DNA of 64,000 nt from Psychrobacter sp. GP33 (GCF_014119005.1 NZ_JACGYX010000001.1:434001-498000), one strand, 5' to 3'; numbered from the stretch's first letter, positions 50,446 to 60,197 are shown. Notes: generated by a model from the letters alone, not told the origin. Numbers and translations: made by a program.

Positions 50446-52317
50446 TCACCAGTCTTTGGCACTGGTTCCTGCCATACTGGCTTTCACGCTTTGGTTCATA
50501 ATTCGGGCAGCAAATGCATCGCTGTGCGGCTTTAGCTGAGCTTTTTGGCTATCAATAACGCTTAAATCGTTAGTGCTTAAAGAAGTTTGCATCGCTTGCA
50601 TCGCTTCAGTCAAAGCGTATTGTTCCTCAGCTGACAAAAGGGTTGAAAAGTCAGTAAGTGCGGAATGCAAAGCAAGCAGTTCACGTTCAGCTTCGACTTT
50701 GGTTTCAATTAAAGAGCGGATATTTTTATCTTCCTCAGCATGCTGGAAGCCTGCAATAAGAAGCTGCTCTTTTTGTTCATCCGATAAGCCATAAGTGGGC
50801 TTAATGTTAATCTCACTCTCAGTACCGGTTGTGGTTTCTTGCGCGCTTACGGTCAATTGACCATTGGCATCAATACTAAAAGTGACTTCAATGCGCGCAA
50901 ACCCTGCTTTCATGGGCGGGATACCATAAAGTTCAAAGCGCCCAAGTGAACGGCAGTTATCGACTGTTTCACGCTCGCCTTGTACCACATGAATTACCAT
51001 GCCAGTTTGCCCGTCCTGATAGGTGGTAAATACTTGACGTTTTTTGACAGGAATAGGAGTGTTCCGCGAAATGAGCACTTCAACTAAGCCGCCCATGGTT
51101 TCAAGTCCAAGCGATAGTGGAGTGACATCAAGTAATAATAAATCGCTATTACCATTAACCAACTGGTGTGCTGCTTGTGCTGCACCTAGAGCGACTACTT
51201 CATCAGGATTTAGGCGGCATAAAGGTGGCTTTGCAAAAAAATCTGTGACCACTTGCTGAATCGCTGGCATACGTGTTGAGCCACCAACCAAAATAATCTC
51301 ATCCAAGTCTTGCGCGCTTAATTTAGCATCGCGTAATACTTGCTCACAGACGCTAATTGTGCGGCGACTGACAGGCTCTGTAATGGCTTGTAAGTCTTCA
51401 CGACTTAATTGTCCTTGGAAAGACTGACCATTAATAGTGAGGTTAATATCTACTTGTGCTGAATCGGTTAATACCTGCTTATAGCTTTTGGCTTGTTGCG
51501 CCAATATTGATTTATCATGCAAACTAACATCTAATGGAGCAATGCCAAGTTGTTTAATCAGCCAATTGGTTAATAAACGGTCAATATCATCACCACCAAG
51601 CGCGCTATTACCGCCCGTAGCCAATACTTCAAACACGCCATCGGTTAGCTTTAAAATGGACACATCAAACGTACCACCGCCCAAATCGTAAATAAGATAA
51701 TAGCTTTGATGTTGGTTGGTATGTTCTTTATCTAAACCATATGCGACAGCCGCTGCCGTAGGTTCATTAAGAAGGCGTAACACATTGATACCAGCAGCTT
51801 TAGCTGCATCTTTAGTTGCCTGACGTTGCGCTTCATCAAAATACGCAGGCACTGTAATGACTGCGCCCTCAATACTGTCTTCAGGCAAAGCGTCTAGCGC
51901 GCGCTGTTTGAGCGCTGCTAAAATACGGGCGGAGACTTCAACTGGTGATACTTCACCTTGATTGGTAACAAACGCAGGCATAGCATTGGCAGCACCGCTA
52001 AGCTCATAAGGGTGAGAGAACTTAATATCCGCTTGACTGCGACCCATAAAGCGCTTGGCAGAAATAATGGTATTTTTTGGATCATCACTAAGATGTTCTA
52101 GCGCCTGCTGTCCAACAATAGGCGCACCTGTAGTTGGATAATAAACCACCGAAGGCAATAGAGTATCTGAATCAGCATCTGCCGCTAAGACTTGCGATTT
52201 TCCTGAACGCACGACCGCAACCAGTGAGCGCGTCGTACCCAAATCGATACCAATACCGAAACGATGTTGGTGAGGCTGGGCACTTTGATTGGGTTCAGCA
52301 ATTTGCAATAGAGACAT
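50446..52317 (-). CDS. hscA: HscA, Hsp70-type chaperone for Fe-S cluster transfer
   Basis: Specialised DnaK relative that, with HscB, releases clusters from IscU. About 623 residues. It has the ATPase signatures GIDLGTTRSLVA, YDLGGGTFDVSIL and ILVGGSTRMPAIQ. A substrate-binding domain with LLDVTPLSLGLETMGG follows. It is shorter than DnaK and lacks DnaK's charged C-terminus, as expected for HscA. Start moved from TTG 52329 to ATG 52317. It follows hscB at 140 bases. Confidence 0.96.
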   Translation of the reverse strand: MSLLQIAEPNQSAQPHQHRFGIGIDLGTTRSLVAVVRSGKSQVLAADADSDTLLPSVVYYPTTGAPIVGQQALEHLSDDPKNTIISAKRFMGRSQADIKFSHPYELSGAANAMPAFVTNQGEVSPVEVSARILAALKQRALDALPEDSIEGAVITVPAYFDEAQRQATKDAAKAAGINVLRLLNEPTAAAVAYGLDKEHTNQHQSYYLIYDLGGGTFDVSILKLTDGVFEVLATGGNSALGGDDIDRLLTNWLIKQLGIAPLDVSLHDKSILAQQAKSYKQVLTDSAQVDINLTINGQSFQGQLSREDLQAITEPVSRRTISVCEQVLRDAKLSAQDLDEIILVGGSTRMPAIQQVVTDFFAKPPLCRLNPDEVVALGAAQAAHQLVNGNSDLLLLDVTPLSLGLETMGGLVEVLISRNTPIPVKKRQVFTTYQDGQTGMVIHVVQGERETVDNCRSLGRFELYGIPPMKAGFARIEVTFSIDANGQLTVSAQETTTGTESEINIKPTYGLSDEQKEQLLIAGFQHAEEDKNIRSLIETKVEAERELLALHSALTDFSTLLSAEEQYALTEAMQAMQTSLSTNDLSVIDSQKAQLKPHSDAFAARIMNQSVKASMAGTSAKDW

Positions 52318-52457
52318 AAGACAACTCAAAGATAAAATGAAAAAAGAATAATGAGTAAAAATAAGTACAAAAGGGGCTTGCTAGTAGTTTTATAGCCTAA
52401 TCAATTATAGGGTATTCTCCCTACTGCTTTAACCGAAATAATAACTATATAACGTGA

Positions 52458-53039
52458 TTAGACGTATAAATCATCATCGTCAGGATGCTCAGCGCTGGCG
52501 ATATCATCCAATCCTGTTGTAATGTCAGCATTCAACTTAACTAAAAATTTTAGCTTTTGTGTGGCATCAATAGCCACTTGCCACGTACTACTATCATAAG
52601 CCGTTGCAAAACGGTTAGACTGAGTCTGTAAGCGCTCGGTAACTTGTGGATGCAATTGCTGTAATGACGCACTATCTTTAGCTTGGATGGCGTCATCCAA
52701 TTCAATGCGCATCTCCATGGCATCTTCTAAAAAATCTAAATCAGCGATGGAATGCTCTAAATTTTGCCCTTGTCCTGCCATATCGAGCAGGTAACCGGCG
52801 CGACTGTCAGGAGCACTCAACGTTTGATAGGCTTGATTAATCAATGCAGATGCTTGCTCAGCATGTAACTGTGCTTGCTTAGTCTCAGTGCTTTGTTTTG
52901 AAACGTTATCAGGATGGAATTGTTTCTGCAAATGACGCAAATGATGATCAAGCTGTTCTTGAACCAATTCAAATTGTACAGGTTGCTCGAATAAAGCAAA
53001 GAAGTTATCAAATTGCGCTTCTTGAGTAGTATTCGTCAT
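52458..53039 (-). CDS. hscB: HscB, J-domain co-chaperone of HscA
   Basis: Brings IscU to HscA and stimulates its ATPase. About 193 residues. The N-terminal J domain has HPD in KQFHPDNVSKQ, and the C-terminal three-helix part (LEDAMEMRIELDDA) binds IscU. The GTG at 53048 opens the frame, but the ATG at 53039 has AAGG at a better distance. Within the isc operon. Confidence 0.94.
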   Translation of the reverse strand: MTNTTQEAQFDNFFALFEQPVQFELVQEQLDHHLRHLQKQFHPDNVSKQSTETKQAQLHAEQASALINQAYQTLSAPDSRAGYLLDMAGQGQNLEHSIADLDFLEDAMEMRIELDDAIQAKDSASLQQLHPQVTERLQTQSNRFATAYDSSTWQVAIDATQKLKFLVKLNADITTGLDDIASAEHPDDDDLYV

Positions 53040-53192
53040 CTCATACACCTTGCATTTTTTTTGGTTTTTATCTGATGGTTACTAGAAAAATATGAAGTAG
53101 GTTTTGCATAGGTTTTAGAGTTATTTATTATAAGCCAATGGCGTTTGCAATAAATCTCTAAATACTGTATCGATATTACCTTCGTCATGTCT

Positions 53193-53513
53193 TTAGACGG
53201 TAAACGATTCGCCGCAACCACATTCACCCTTTTGATTGGGGTTGGTGAACTTAAAGCCTTCGTTCAAGCCTTCTTTTTCATAATCCATTAGTAAACCATC
53301 TAAATATACTAAGCTTTTAGGGTCAATAAAGATACTGACGTTATGACTATCAAAACGTGTATCATTGTCATCAGGTGTATCTACAAATTCTAAAACGTAG
53401 GCAAGACCTGAACAACCAGCCGTACGAATACCCACTCTAATTCCTGCACCCTTACCGCGGTTGTCCAAAAAATCTCGAACATGCTGAGCGGCGCGTTCTG
53501 TCATTTCAATCAT
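53193..53513 (-). CDS. iscA: IscA, Fe-S cluster carrier
   Basis: A-type carrier of 106 residues with the three conserved cysteines Cys34 (TAGCSG), Cys98 and Cys100 (ECGCG). AGGAG lies six bases before the ATG. It accepts clusters from IscU and passes them to apo-proteins. The 277-base gap upstream of it, holding a hairpin, is unusual for this operon. Confidence 0.96.
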   Translation of the reverse strand: MIEMTERAAQHVRDFLDNRGKGAGIRVGIRTAGCSGLAYVLEFVDTPDDNDTRFDSHNVSIFIDPKSLVYLDGLLMDYEKEGLNEGFKFTNPNQKGECGCGESFTV

Positions 53514-53662
53514 GCCAACTCCTATTGACTGCGTCTAATGTAATTATATTATCTTAATTTTAACATTACCTTAGAGCTGTCTAAAGTATTTGATAACGAG
53601 TCTTTATTTAATAACTAAGCTATCTACCATAAGTATTTAATTCTAATCAATACTGAGAAAAA

Positions 53663-53706
53663 TTATAAAATAAAAGGTGACAATCACATCAAGGTTATTG
53701 TCACCT
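53663..53706 (-). terminator. Terminator/attenuator-like hairpin within the isc operon
   Basis: Perfect 9-bp arms AGGTGACAA / TTGTCACCT (53675-53683 and 53698-53706) with a 14-base loop. On the minus strand they are followed by a T-rich run. It sits between iscU and iscA, where it could reduce read-through or protect the upstream mRNA end. Confidence 0.6.
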
Positions 53707-53790
53707 AATAGCATTATTGGCTTTTGCTACTGCCAAAAGATGAAACAGTCACAATCACACTGTGCCTATACTATCTATTCAGCTAATTAC

Positions 53791-54177
53791 TTAAACAGCG
53801 CTGTGCTTACCTTTGTAATCGCTGATTGCTGCTTTAATAGCATCTTCTGCTAGTACTGAGCAATGCACTTTTACAGGTGGTAATGCCAATTCTTCAGCAA
53901 TATGACTGTTTTTAATTTCGCCAGCTTGGTCTAAGCTTTTACCTTTTAGCCACTCAGTTACAAGTGAGCTTGAGGCAATAGCTGAACCGCAGCCGTAAGT
54001 TTTAAAACGTGCATCTTCAATGATACCGTTGTCATCAACTTGAATTTGCAAACGCATCACATCGCCACAGGCTGGGGCACCGACCATACCAGTACCAACG
54101 TTTTTGGCATTTTTATCAAGATTGCCAACGTTACGTGGGTTTTCGTAATGATCAATCACTTGGTCACTATAGGCCAT
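53791..54177 (-). CDS. iscU: IscU, Fe-S cluster scaffold
   Basis: 128-residue scaffold on which [2Fe-2S] clusters are built. Ligands Cys37 (PACGD, with Asp39), Cys63 (YGCGSA) and Cys106 (VHCSVLA) are present. The LPPVK motif that HscA binds is at 99-103. AGGAGA precedes the ATG. Second structural gene after iscS. Confidence 0.98.
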   Translation of the reverse strand: MAYSDQVIDHYENPRNVGNLDKNAKNVGTGMVGAPACGDVMRLQIQVDDNGIIEDARFKTYGCGSAIASSSLVTEWLKGKSLDQAGEIKNSHIAEELALPPVKVHCSVLAEDAIKAAISDYKGKHSAV

Positions 54178-54317
54178 GAGTTTTCTCCTAGTTAGATGAT
54201 GAGTACGTATCTATCACTGCACTCATCGATAATTGGGGTCAAACACTTAATTTATAATTGTCTGATGTATAAGTTAATACTGATATGCTGCTTAATATAT
54301 ATATTTCAAATGGCTTT

Positions 54318-55544
54318 TTAGTGCTCAGCCCATTCTACTGAATCTAAATCAACGCCTTCTTGGTACATATCCCAAAGAGGGGATAGGGCACGTAATTTAT
54401 CAACAGCTTGATGCATCTGCGTAATGACAGTATCGATATCTTCTTCAGTGGTGTAGCGACCAAAGCTAAAGCGAATAGAGCTATGCGCTAATTCATCTGG
54501 GCGACCTATAGCACGTAGTACATAAGATGGCTCAAGAGTGGCTGAGGTACAAGCTGAACCTGAAGATACCGCTAAGTCTTTTAGCGACATCATAAGTGAT
54601 TCGCCTTCAACGAAGTTAAAGCTGATATTTACGATGTTTGGAACGCTGTGTTCTAGGTCACCGTTTAAGTAAATCTCTTCGATATCTTGTAGACCATCCC
54701 ACAGTTTTTGACGTAATTTTGCAGCGTGTGCATTGTCTTCTTCATAGCGCTCATTAGCTAATTTAAATGCCGCGCCTAAACCAACGATTTGATGCGTAGG
54801 TAAAGTGCCTGAACGCATACCGCGCTCATGACCACCGCCATGCTGCTCAGCTTTTAGACGCACGCGAGGTTTACGGCTCACAAATAAAGCGCCAATACCT
54901 TTAGGACCATAGGCTTTATGACCTGAAAAACTCATTAAGTCAATTTTGGTAGTAGCAAGGTCAATACGAACTTTACCGACTGCTTGTGCGCCATCCACAT
55001 GGAAAATAACACCCGCTGCACGAGTAATCTCGCCAATAGCAGCAACGTCGGTCAACGTGCCTAGCTCATTATTCACCATCATAAGTGACACAAGAATAGT
55101 ATCGTCACGTAATGCGGCTTGTACTTGTTCAGGTAAAATCAAACCTGTACTTGGTTGTGGCTCAAGATAAGTAATCTCAAAACCTTCTTGTTCAAGCTCG
55201 CGGCAAGTATCCAATACAGCTTTGTGCTCAATCTTGCTGGTAATAATATGCTTACCGCGAGATTGATAAAAATGTGCCGCACCTTTAATGGCTAAGTTGT
55301 CAGATTCCGTAGCACCTGAAGTGAAAACAATCTCACGAGGATCAGCGTTGATAACGTCAGCAACTTGACCGCGCGCGGTTTCAACCGCCTCTTCAGCTTG
55401 CCAACCATAACCGTGTGAACGTGATGCTGGGTTACCAAAAATGCCATCTACCGTCAGATATTCGCTCATCTTGGCAGCGACCGACTTGGCAACTGGCGTA
55501 GTGGCGGCATAATCTAGATAGATAAGTTTGTTATGTTGGCTCAT
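54318..55544 (-). CDS. iscS: IscS, cysteine desulfurase
   Basis: PLP enzyme that supplies sulfur from cysteine to IscU and other acceptors. The 408-residue protein has the PLP lysine Lys210 in [11 protein letters not shown] and the persulfide cysteine Cys332 in [13 protein letters not shown]. The C-terminal tail ends [18 protein letters not shown], typical of IscS. Its ATG overlaps the iscR stop by four bases (ATGA), so the two are translationally coupled. Confidence 0.98.
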   Translation of the reverse strand: MSQHNKLIYLDYAATTPVAKSVAAKMSEYLTVDGIFGNPASRSHGYGWQAEEAVETARGQVADVINADPREIVFTSGATESDNLAIKGAAHFYQSRGKHIITSKIEHKAVLDTCRELEQEGFEITYLEPQPSTGLILPEQVQAALRDDTILVSLMMVNNELGTLTDVAAIGEITRAAGVIFHVDGAQAVGKVRIDLATTKIDLMSFSGHKAYGPKGIGALFVSRKPRVRLKAEQHGGGHERGMRSGTLPTHQIVGLGAAFKLANERYEEDNAHAAKLRQKLWDGLQDIEEIYLNGDLEHSVPNIVNISFNFVEGESLMMSLKDLAVSSGSACTSATLEPSYVLRAIGRPDELAHSSIRFSFGRYTTEEDIDTVITQMHQAVDKLRALSPLWDMYQEGVDLDSVEWAEH

Positions 55545-56038
55545 GCTGGGTTTGCCTCGCTGGTCGATAAGGTAATAGTAGTGATGTCTTTTAACGCAGA
55601 AAGATGCTGTCGTTCGGAGATGAACTGAACATTTTCCATATTTAATAATTGTGCTAATGTGATATTTTTCAAGTACTGCTCAATATGATTTGACAGTGCA
55701 CACCATAAATCATGGGTCAGACACATGGTACCGCCTTGGCAGTCGCCGCGCCCTTCGCATTGCATTGCATCAACCGATTCATCAACGGCTGAGATGATGC
55801 TCATCACGTCAATCTCATCCAGAGGTTTGGCTAAACGATAGCCACCGGCAGCACCGCGAATACTGGTAACAAGCCCACGTTTGCGTAGCTTTGAAAATAA
55901 CTGTTCTAGATAAGAGATTGAGATAGACTGACGTTTGGCGATATCGGATAACGATACAGCACTGTCATGTTGGCTGGTTTGTAGAGCCAAATCTAATAAT
56001 GCGGTAACCGCATATCTGCCTCTAGTCGTTAAGCGCAT
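55541..56038 (-). CDS. iscR: IscR, Rrf2-family Fe-S-sensing regulator
   Basis: 165-residue winged-helix repressor of the isc operon when it carries a [2Fe-2S] cluster. The cluster ligands Cys94, Cys100, Cys106 and His109 match E. coli Cys92, Cys98, Cys104 and His107. The N-terminal HTH reads [23 protein letters not shown] stands before the ATG. It heads the isc operon behind a strong promoter that overlaps a probable IscR site. Confidence 0.97.
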   Translation of the reverse strand: MRLTTRGRYAVTALLDLALQTSQHDSAVSLSDIAKRQSISISYLEQLFSKLRKRGLVTSIRGAAGGYRLAKPLDEIDVMSIISAVDESVDAMQCEGRGDCQGGTMCLTHDLWCALSNHIEQYLKNITLAQLLNMENVQFISERQHLSALKDITTITLSTSEANPA

Positions 56039-56231
56039 AAAATATCTCCAAACTGACCAGTGATATAGCTAATATTATTGAAAGCTAAAGACTTGCTTGA
56101 AGTAGCATATAAAACCCGCTTAACCTATAAGTCTTTAAGACAAATATCAACGCTGCTAGTCATATCAAATAATTAGGAAAAGGCTAGTAAACACATAGTC
56201 TATGTCTAATGGTGTGTGCTGCAATATCTTC

Positions 56232-56261
56232 ATTATACTCAATCCTGACTAATTTAGTCAA
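56232..56261 (-). promoter_or_regulatory. Sigma-70 promoter of the isc operon
   Basis: On the minus strand, TTGACT (56261-56256) and a perfect TATAAT (56237-56232) are separated by 18 bases. The iscR ATG is 194 bases downstream. Confidence 0.82.
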
Positions 56262-56266
56262 GATTG
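56240..56266 (-). promoter_or_regulatory. Probable IscR operator (27-bp near-perfect palindrome)
   Basis: Arms CAATCTTGACTAA / TTAGTCAGGATTG pair at all but one position around one central A. It covers the -35 and spacer of the isc promoter. It resembles the TTGACT...GTC-type motif that holo-IscR binds in E. coli (type 1). The location fits autorepression. Confidence 0.65.
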
Positions 56267-56284
56267 AAATGGGATTAAATAATT

Positions 56285-56337
56285 TAGCGGCTATAACTCT
56301 GTGATTGGCAAAAGTCATCATAGAGTTATAGCCGCTA
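56285..56337. repeat. 21-bp near-perfect inverted repeat between iscR and the SCP2-like gene
   Basis: Arms at 56285-56305 and 56317-56337 (starting TAGCGGCTATAACTCT) match at 20 of 21 positions with an 11-base loop. It lies 70 bases downstream of the minus-strand gene ending at 56407, and upstream of the isc promoter. No strong T run follows on either strand. It could be an atypical terminator insulating the isc promoter. Confidence 0.75.
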
Positions 56338-56406
56338 GAATTTGGATTTTATCGATTGACTTGGGTATGTAGATCATAAATTTTTATTAAGATAATTATT
56401 GTTTGC

Positions 56407-57051
56407 TTAGTTGATGAATAGAGCAATGAGTGAGCCAATAGCAATAATAATCGCAACAATAGCGGTCATCATCCATGTTTTTTGTTTGCTTTGTAGCTCT
56501 TTTACTGTGGTTTCAAGCTCTCGATTTTTGATTGTTAATGTGTTAATTTGCGTTTGTTGTTCGGTAATACGGCGCTTGTAATCTTCTTTTTTTGTCGCTA
56601 ATTCTGCTTCACTAGGCTTTGATTTACCGCTGCCCCCTTTGAGTTTTTTAAGCAGACTTTGGATTAAGCTACCAAAACCCATTTGCATAATGAACTGCTT
56701 AACCAGCTGAACTTGCACAGAGTCGCCGCGTATTTGTAGCTTATCCGTGGTTTCAATATCATGGCTGGTCAGGGCGCTGAGTACTTGGATGCTGTAGGCA
56801 TTGATAATCACATCAGGTTCAGTACGACCCACTGGTAAATTGGCATCCAACAGTACGCCTTTATAGCTAAATGTGGCGTAGACTTCGACATGCGGTAGAT
56901 ACATGCGTACACAGACTACTGTACCCTGCTTAGCAAGCGGATAAGCTGCCTTGCGCAGCTCAGGGTCTAAGCGTAGCAGCAGCGTCAGAGCCGATTCAAT
57001 GAACACCAAGATAATATTGAGCAGAGAATGAGACAACGTAGAACGCTTCAT
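56407..57051 (-). CDS. SCP2-like protein with coiled coil and C-terminal membrane anchor, function unknown
   Basis: A 214-residue protein. Residues about 10-140 resemble an SCP2 lipid-binding domain of the kind seen in UbiJ, a ubiquinone-synthesis accessory factor. Features include a hydrophobic first helix, beta strands such as VEVYATFSYKGVLLDAN, and a DSVQVQLVKQFIMQ helix. Residues 150-190 form a charged coiled coil (RRITEQQTQINTLTIKNRELE) and 193-213 a hydrophobic tail anchor. UbiJ itself has the coiled coil but not, to my knowledge, this anchor. ubiE and ubiB are not adjacent. The assignment to UbiJ is tentative. Confidence 0.55.
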   Translation of the reverse strand: MKRSTLSHSLLNIILVFIESALTLLLRLDPELRKAAYPLAKQGTVVCVRMYLPHVEVYATFSYKGVLLDANLPVGRTEPDVIINAYSIQVLSALTSHDIETTDKLQIRGDSVQVQLVKQFIMQMGFGSLIQSLLKKLKGGSGKSKPSEAELATKKEDYKRRITEQQTQINTLTIKNRELETTVKELQSKQKTWMMTAIVAIIIAIGSLIALFIN

Positions 57052-57579
57052 GTAAATAATCCATTGTTATTAGATAAGTAAAGTTATTAGATAATTAAAA
57101 TTAAAAGATTGCCGTAAAAAAATTGTAGAGGTAAGCACAACGAGAAATATAGTGTGGTCTCACATTTTTCTTATTATATTTTAAGATAACTATCATAGAG
57201 CATAATTAATATGTTTCCATCATAAAAACTATTAACTATGGGTGTCAGTTAGCAAATTGTTGCGCTATTGCAGCGGTTAGTTATCCATATTCAACAATAT
57301 CCTATACTCAGCGTGAATAATCGTGAAAATAGCCTAGTAATAGGGTAAATCGAAAATTACAGGTGTTTTGCGTAATATTAAGTGTCAAATACGTAGCGAT
57401 GAGCGCCAAAAAGTGTAAAATCGCTTGCGCTCGTTATGCTGCCTTGATATAAAGGCGTTAATAACGTGCAACCCATGAATACGTGAGTCGAAAATTGTTT
57501 TTATTGCTTAAATAATATGAGAGCGATACAATGCCTGACACTAGCGTTTATTTTAGACCTTAAACTTGAAGGAATTTTT
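57052..57579. other. Divergent intergenic region between the SCP2-like gene and HU
   Basis: 528 bases. The frame open from 57517 into the HU gene is a leader extension rather than coding. Apart from the candidate HU promoter at 57425-57453 I see no gene or RNA. Confidence 0.4.
57425..57453 (+). promoter_or_regulatory. Candidate promoter of the HU gene
   Basis: TTGCGC (57425-57430) and TATAAA (57448-57453) are separated by 17 bases, 127 bases before the HU ATG. Confidence 0.45.
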
Positions 57580-57852
57580 ATGAATAAGTCAGAATTAATT
57601 GATAGCATCGCAGAAAAAAGTGGCCTAAACAAAACTCAAGCTGGTGATTCTCTAAATGCAGTGATGGAAAGCATCGGCGAAGCATTAGAAGCTGGCGAGA
57701 GTATCTCATTAGTTGGTTTTGGTACTTTCAGCGTTAAAGATCGCAAAGCTCGTACTGGTCGTAATCCTAAGACTGGTGAAGAGTTATCTATCCCAGCAAG
57801 CAAAGTACCAAGCTTTAAAGCCGGTAAAAACTTAAAAGAGCGCTTGAACTAA
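57580..57852 (+). CDS. hup: DNA-binding protein HU
   Basis: 90-residue nucleoid protein with the classic MNKSELIDSIAEKSGL start, GFGTFSVKDRKARTGRNP arm and PSFKAGKNLKERLN end. GAAGGAA precedes the ATG at 57580. As a homodimer-type HU it differs from the IHF-beta encoded at 37956. It stands alone with a terminator downstream and ppiD beyond, the same order as hupB-ppiD in E. coli. Confidence 0.97.
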   Translation: MNKSELIDSIAEKSGLNKTQAGDSLNAVMESIGEALEAGESISLVGFGTFSVKDRKARTGRNPKTGEELSIPASKVPSFKAGKNLKERLN

Positions 57853-57967
57853 GCCGATTATATAGACTGACAGTTTATTGGATTGCTTTATGGCTAGTAG
57901 CATAAGCGGTAGCTATAGATAGACGATAGTTACTGATAATAAGTTTTATACTTCATAAAGCAGCGAT

Positions 57968-57999
57968 AAAAAAAGCACCTTATTATGGGTGCTTTTTTT
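57968..57999 (+). terminator. Rho-independent terminator of hup
   Basis: Stem AAAAAAGCACC / GGTGCTTTTTT with an 8-base loop and trailing T, about 115 bases past the stop. Confidence 0.9.
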
Positions 58000-58251
58000 A
58001 TATATAAAATTTATACGTCAGATGACGTGAATATTTTGAGTCTCGACACAAATTCACGTATCATAGGGCGCGTAGAACTGGGGCGCGCATGACTGCCTTG
58101 CTTCAACTTATTGCTTTTAGCCAAGTCTATTAGTGATGAAAGTCATTACAAAACTGGTGCTATCATTCTAACACCTCTCATTTTTCCATTGCCCGCGCTG
58201 TTCGTACTGCAATGGTTCTTAATCAATATAGGTTAATAAGCAGAAATAATT

Positions 58252-60126
58252 ATGGATAAAATGCGCGATTTTTTAAAAAGCTGGCCTGGTCGCCTTTTAT
58301 TGATTCTATGCCTATCGCCGCTTGCCCTTTTGGGTATTGAAAGCTACTTTCAAAGCGGTGTTGATCCGAATCAAATTGCTCAGGTCGGTGAAGCAAGTGT
58401 GGGGTTGTCAGAATATCAAACGGCAGTTAATAGTCGTCGCTCAGAGATTCTAGAACAAGTGGAAGATACAAGCCTATTGAATGAAGACGTGCTCCATGAG
58501 CAAGTACTTAAAGGGTTGATTGACAGAACTTTACTTGAACAGCAGGCTGGCAAGCTTGGCATGACTGTATCAGATGACACGATTAATCGTTTGCTGCGCC
58601 AAGAAGATATCTTTAAAGATGAGAACGGTGAGTTTTCTAATGACCAGTTTTCGAACTTTTTGCGTCAGCGCGGTATGACTAAAGATCAGTTATTTGCAGA
58701 ATTTCGCAATCAGTTGAGTCTAGATCAGCTTAATGCCAGCATTGTAGGCACGGCCATTTATCCTATGAAAGCGGTGAATCAGCTGATTGATTTACAGTTA
58801 GAGGCACGTCAAATTTGGCTGCATCGCTTTAACTGGCAAGATTATGCGCAACGGGTTAACGTTACTAAATCTGATATTCAAGCGTATTACGATGCCAATA
58901 AAGACCGCTTAAAAAGTGAAGCAATGGTTGATCTTGCTTATATTGAGCTTACGCCTGCCACCATTAAAGTGGACAGCGTAACGAATGAAGAGTTGCAACA
59001 ACAGTATGATGCCTTTAAACAAGGGCTTGCCGTTGTTGATGAGCGTAAAATCAGTCAGATTTTATTGACTGGCGATAATGCCAAAGCGCAAGCAGATAAG
59101 ATAAAAGCTCGTTTAAATAAAGGTGAGTCGTTTGCTGCTATTGCCAAAGCTGAGTCTGATGACCCATCAGGTGCCAGTGGCGGTGTGATTGGTAGCTTTA
59201 ACCCTTCTGTGTTTGGTAAAGACGCCGCTGCTGTTGAGAAAGCATTAAACGGTTTGAGTGTTGGTGGCATTACCGCACCGATTAAAACCAGCTTTGGCTA
59301 TCAGATATTTACCGTAACTGAAGATAATGGCAGTAAAGCGCCAAGTTTAGAGAGTATGCGCGCTGAGCTGACGGCAAAAGCCAAAGAGTATAAGCGTCAA
59401 TCATTGTATGCGGATAAAGTAACAGCGATTAATGACTTGGCGGCAGATGGCTTTAGTATCAATGATATCGCTCAACAAGAAAATGTAGCGCTAAAACGTA
59501 TTAAAGATTATCGTAAAGAAAATAATACGTCGGTACTGGCGCAGCCTGCGGTCATTAAGCAAGCCTTTGATGAGTTTACGATTCAAGATCAAGCAGTTAC
59601 GGCAGGTATCAAAGTAGGGAACGGCATGGCATGGGTACAGCCTAGTAACTATCGTCCAACCAAAACACTGAGCCTAGCTGCGGCAACGCCAAAAATTACC
59701 CAAACGTTACGTCAACAAAAAGCCAGTACTTTGGCATTAAAAGACGCCCAACAGTTAGCTGCTGGTATTAAAAGTGTCGCAGATATCAATGCGCAGTCGG
59801 TTAAGTTCCAAGCATTGGGCGAAGTTAATCGTCAAACGCCATTGCTAACTGAAAAAGAGCGTGGCTTGGCATTTAGCAAGGAAGCGCCTGCTAATGGTGT
59901 GATGGCAGTAGCCAGTGAGACAGAAATGGGCGCGACGGTTGTGATTGGTGGTCCTATTAAAACTCAGAACCAATCTCAGTTATCTGCGGTAGAAAAAGCG
60001 CAAACAGCAGCGATTATCCGTGATAACTTAGGACAGGACCAGCTGCAAGATTACCTTGATTATCTGCGCTTGGTGTATAAAGTTGAGATTAATGAAGCCA
60101 ATATGGCGGGTGCGAAAGGACGTTAA
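58252..60126 (+). CDS. ppiD: PpiD, inner-membrane-anchored periplasmic peptidyl-prolyl isomerase/chaperone
   Basis: Periplasmic folding factor near the Sec translocon, 624 residues as in E. coli (623). The N-terminal anchor spans about 13-33. A SurA_N-like chaperone region follows (LKGLIDRTLLEQQAGKLGM). The parvulin domain lies at about 262-355 (ISQILL to FGYQIFTV). Its pattern departs from active parvulins in places, as is usual for PpiD. A C-terminal helical region completes it. HU lies upstream, the normal neighbour. Confidence 0.95.
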   Translation: MDKMRDFLKSWPGRLLLILCLSPLALLGIESYFQSGVDPNQIAQVGEASVGLSEYQTAVNSRRSEILEQVEDTSLLNEDVLHEQVLKGLIDRTLLEQQAGKLGMTVSDDTINRLLRQEDIFKDENGEFSNDQFSNFLRQRGMTKDQLFAEFRNQLSLDQLNASIVGTAIYPMKAVNQLIDLQLEARQIWLHRFNWQDYAQRVNVTKSDIQAYYDANKDRLKSEAMVDLAYIELTPATIKVDSVTNEELQQQYDAFKQGLAVVDERKISQILLTGDNAKAQADKIKARLNKGESFAAIAKAESDDPSGASGGVIGSFNPSVFGKDAAAVEKALNGLSVGGITAPIKTSFGYQIFTVTEDNGSKAPSLESMRAELTAKAKEYKRQSLYADKVTAINDLAADGFSINDIAQQENVALKRIKDYRKENNTSVLAQPAVIKQAFDEFTIQDQAVTAGIKVGNGMAWVQPSNYRPTKTLSLAAATPKITQTLRQQKASTLALKDAQQLAAGIKSVADINAQSVKFQALGEVNRQTPLLTEKERGLAFSKEAPANGVMAVASETEMGATVVIGGPIKTQNQSQLSAVEKAQTAAIIRDNLGQDQLQDYLDYLRLVYKVEINEANMAGAKGR

Positions 60127-60197
60127 TATTTAAAAGTTGTTAAGCATTAGCAAGCTTCAGCACTTAAAATAATATTCTTGCTTTAAGTGTTAACCAT

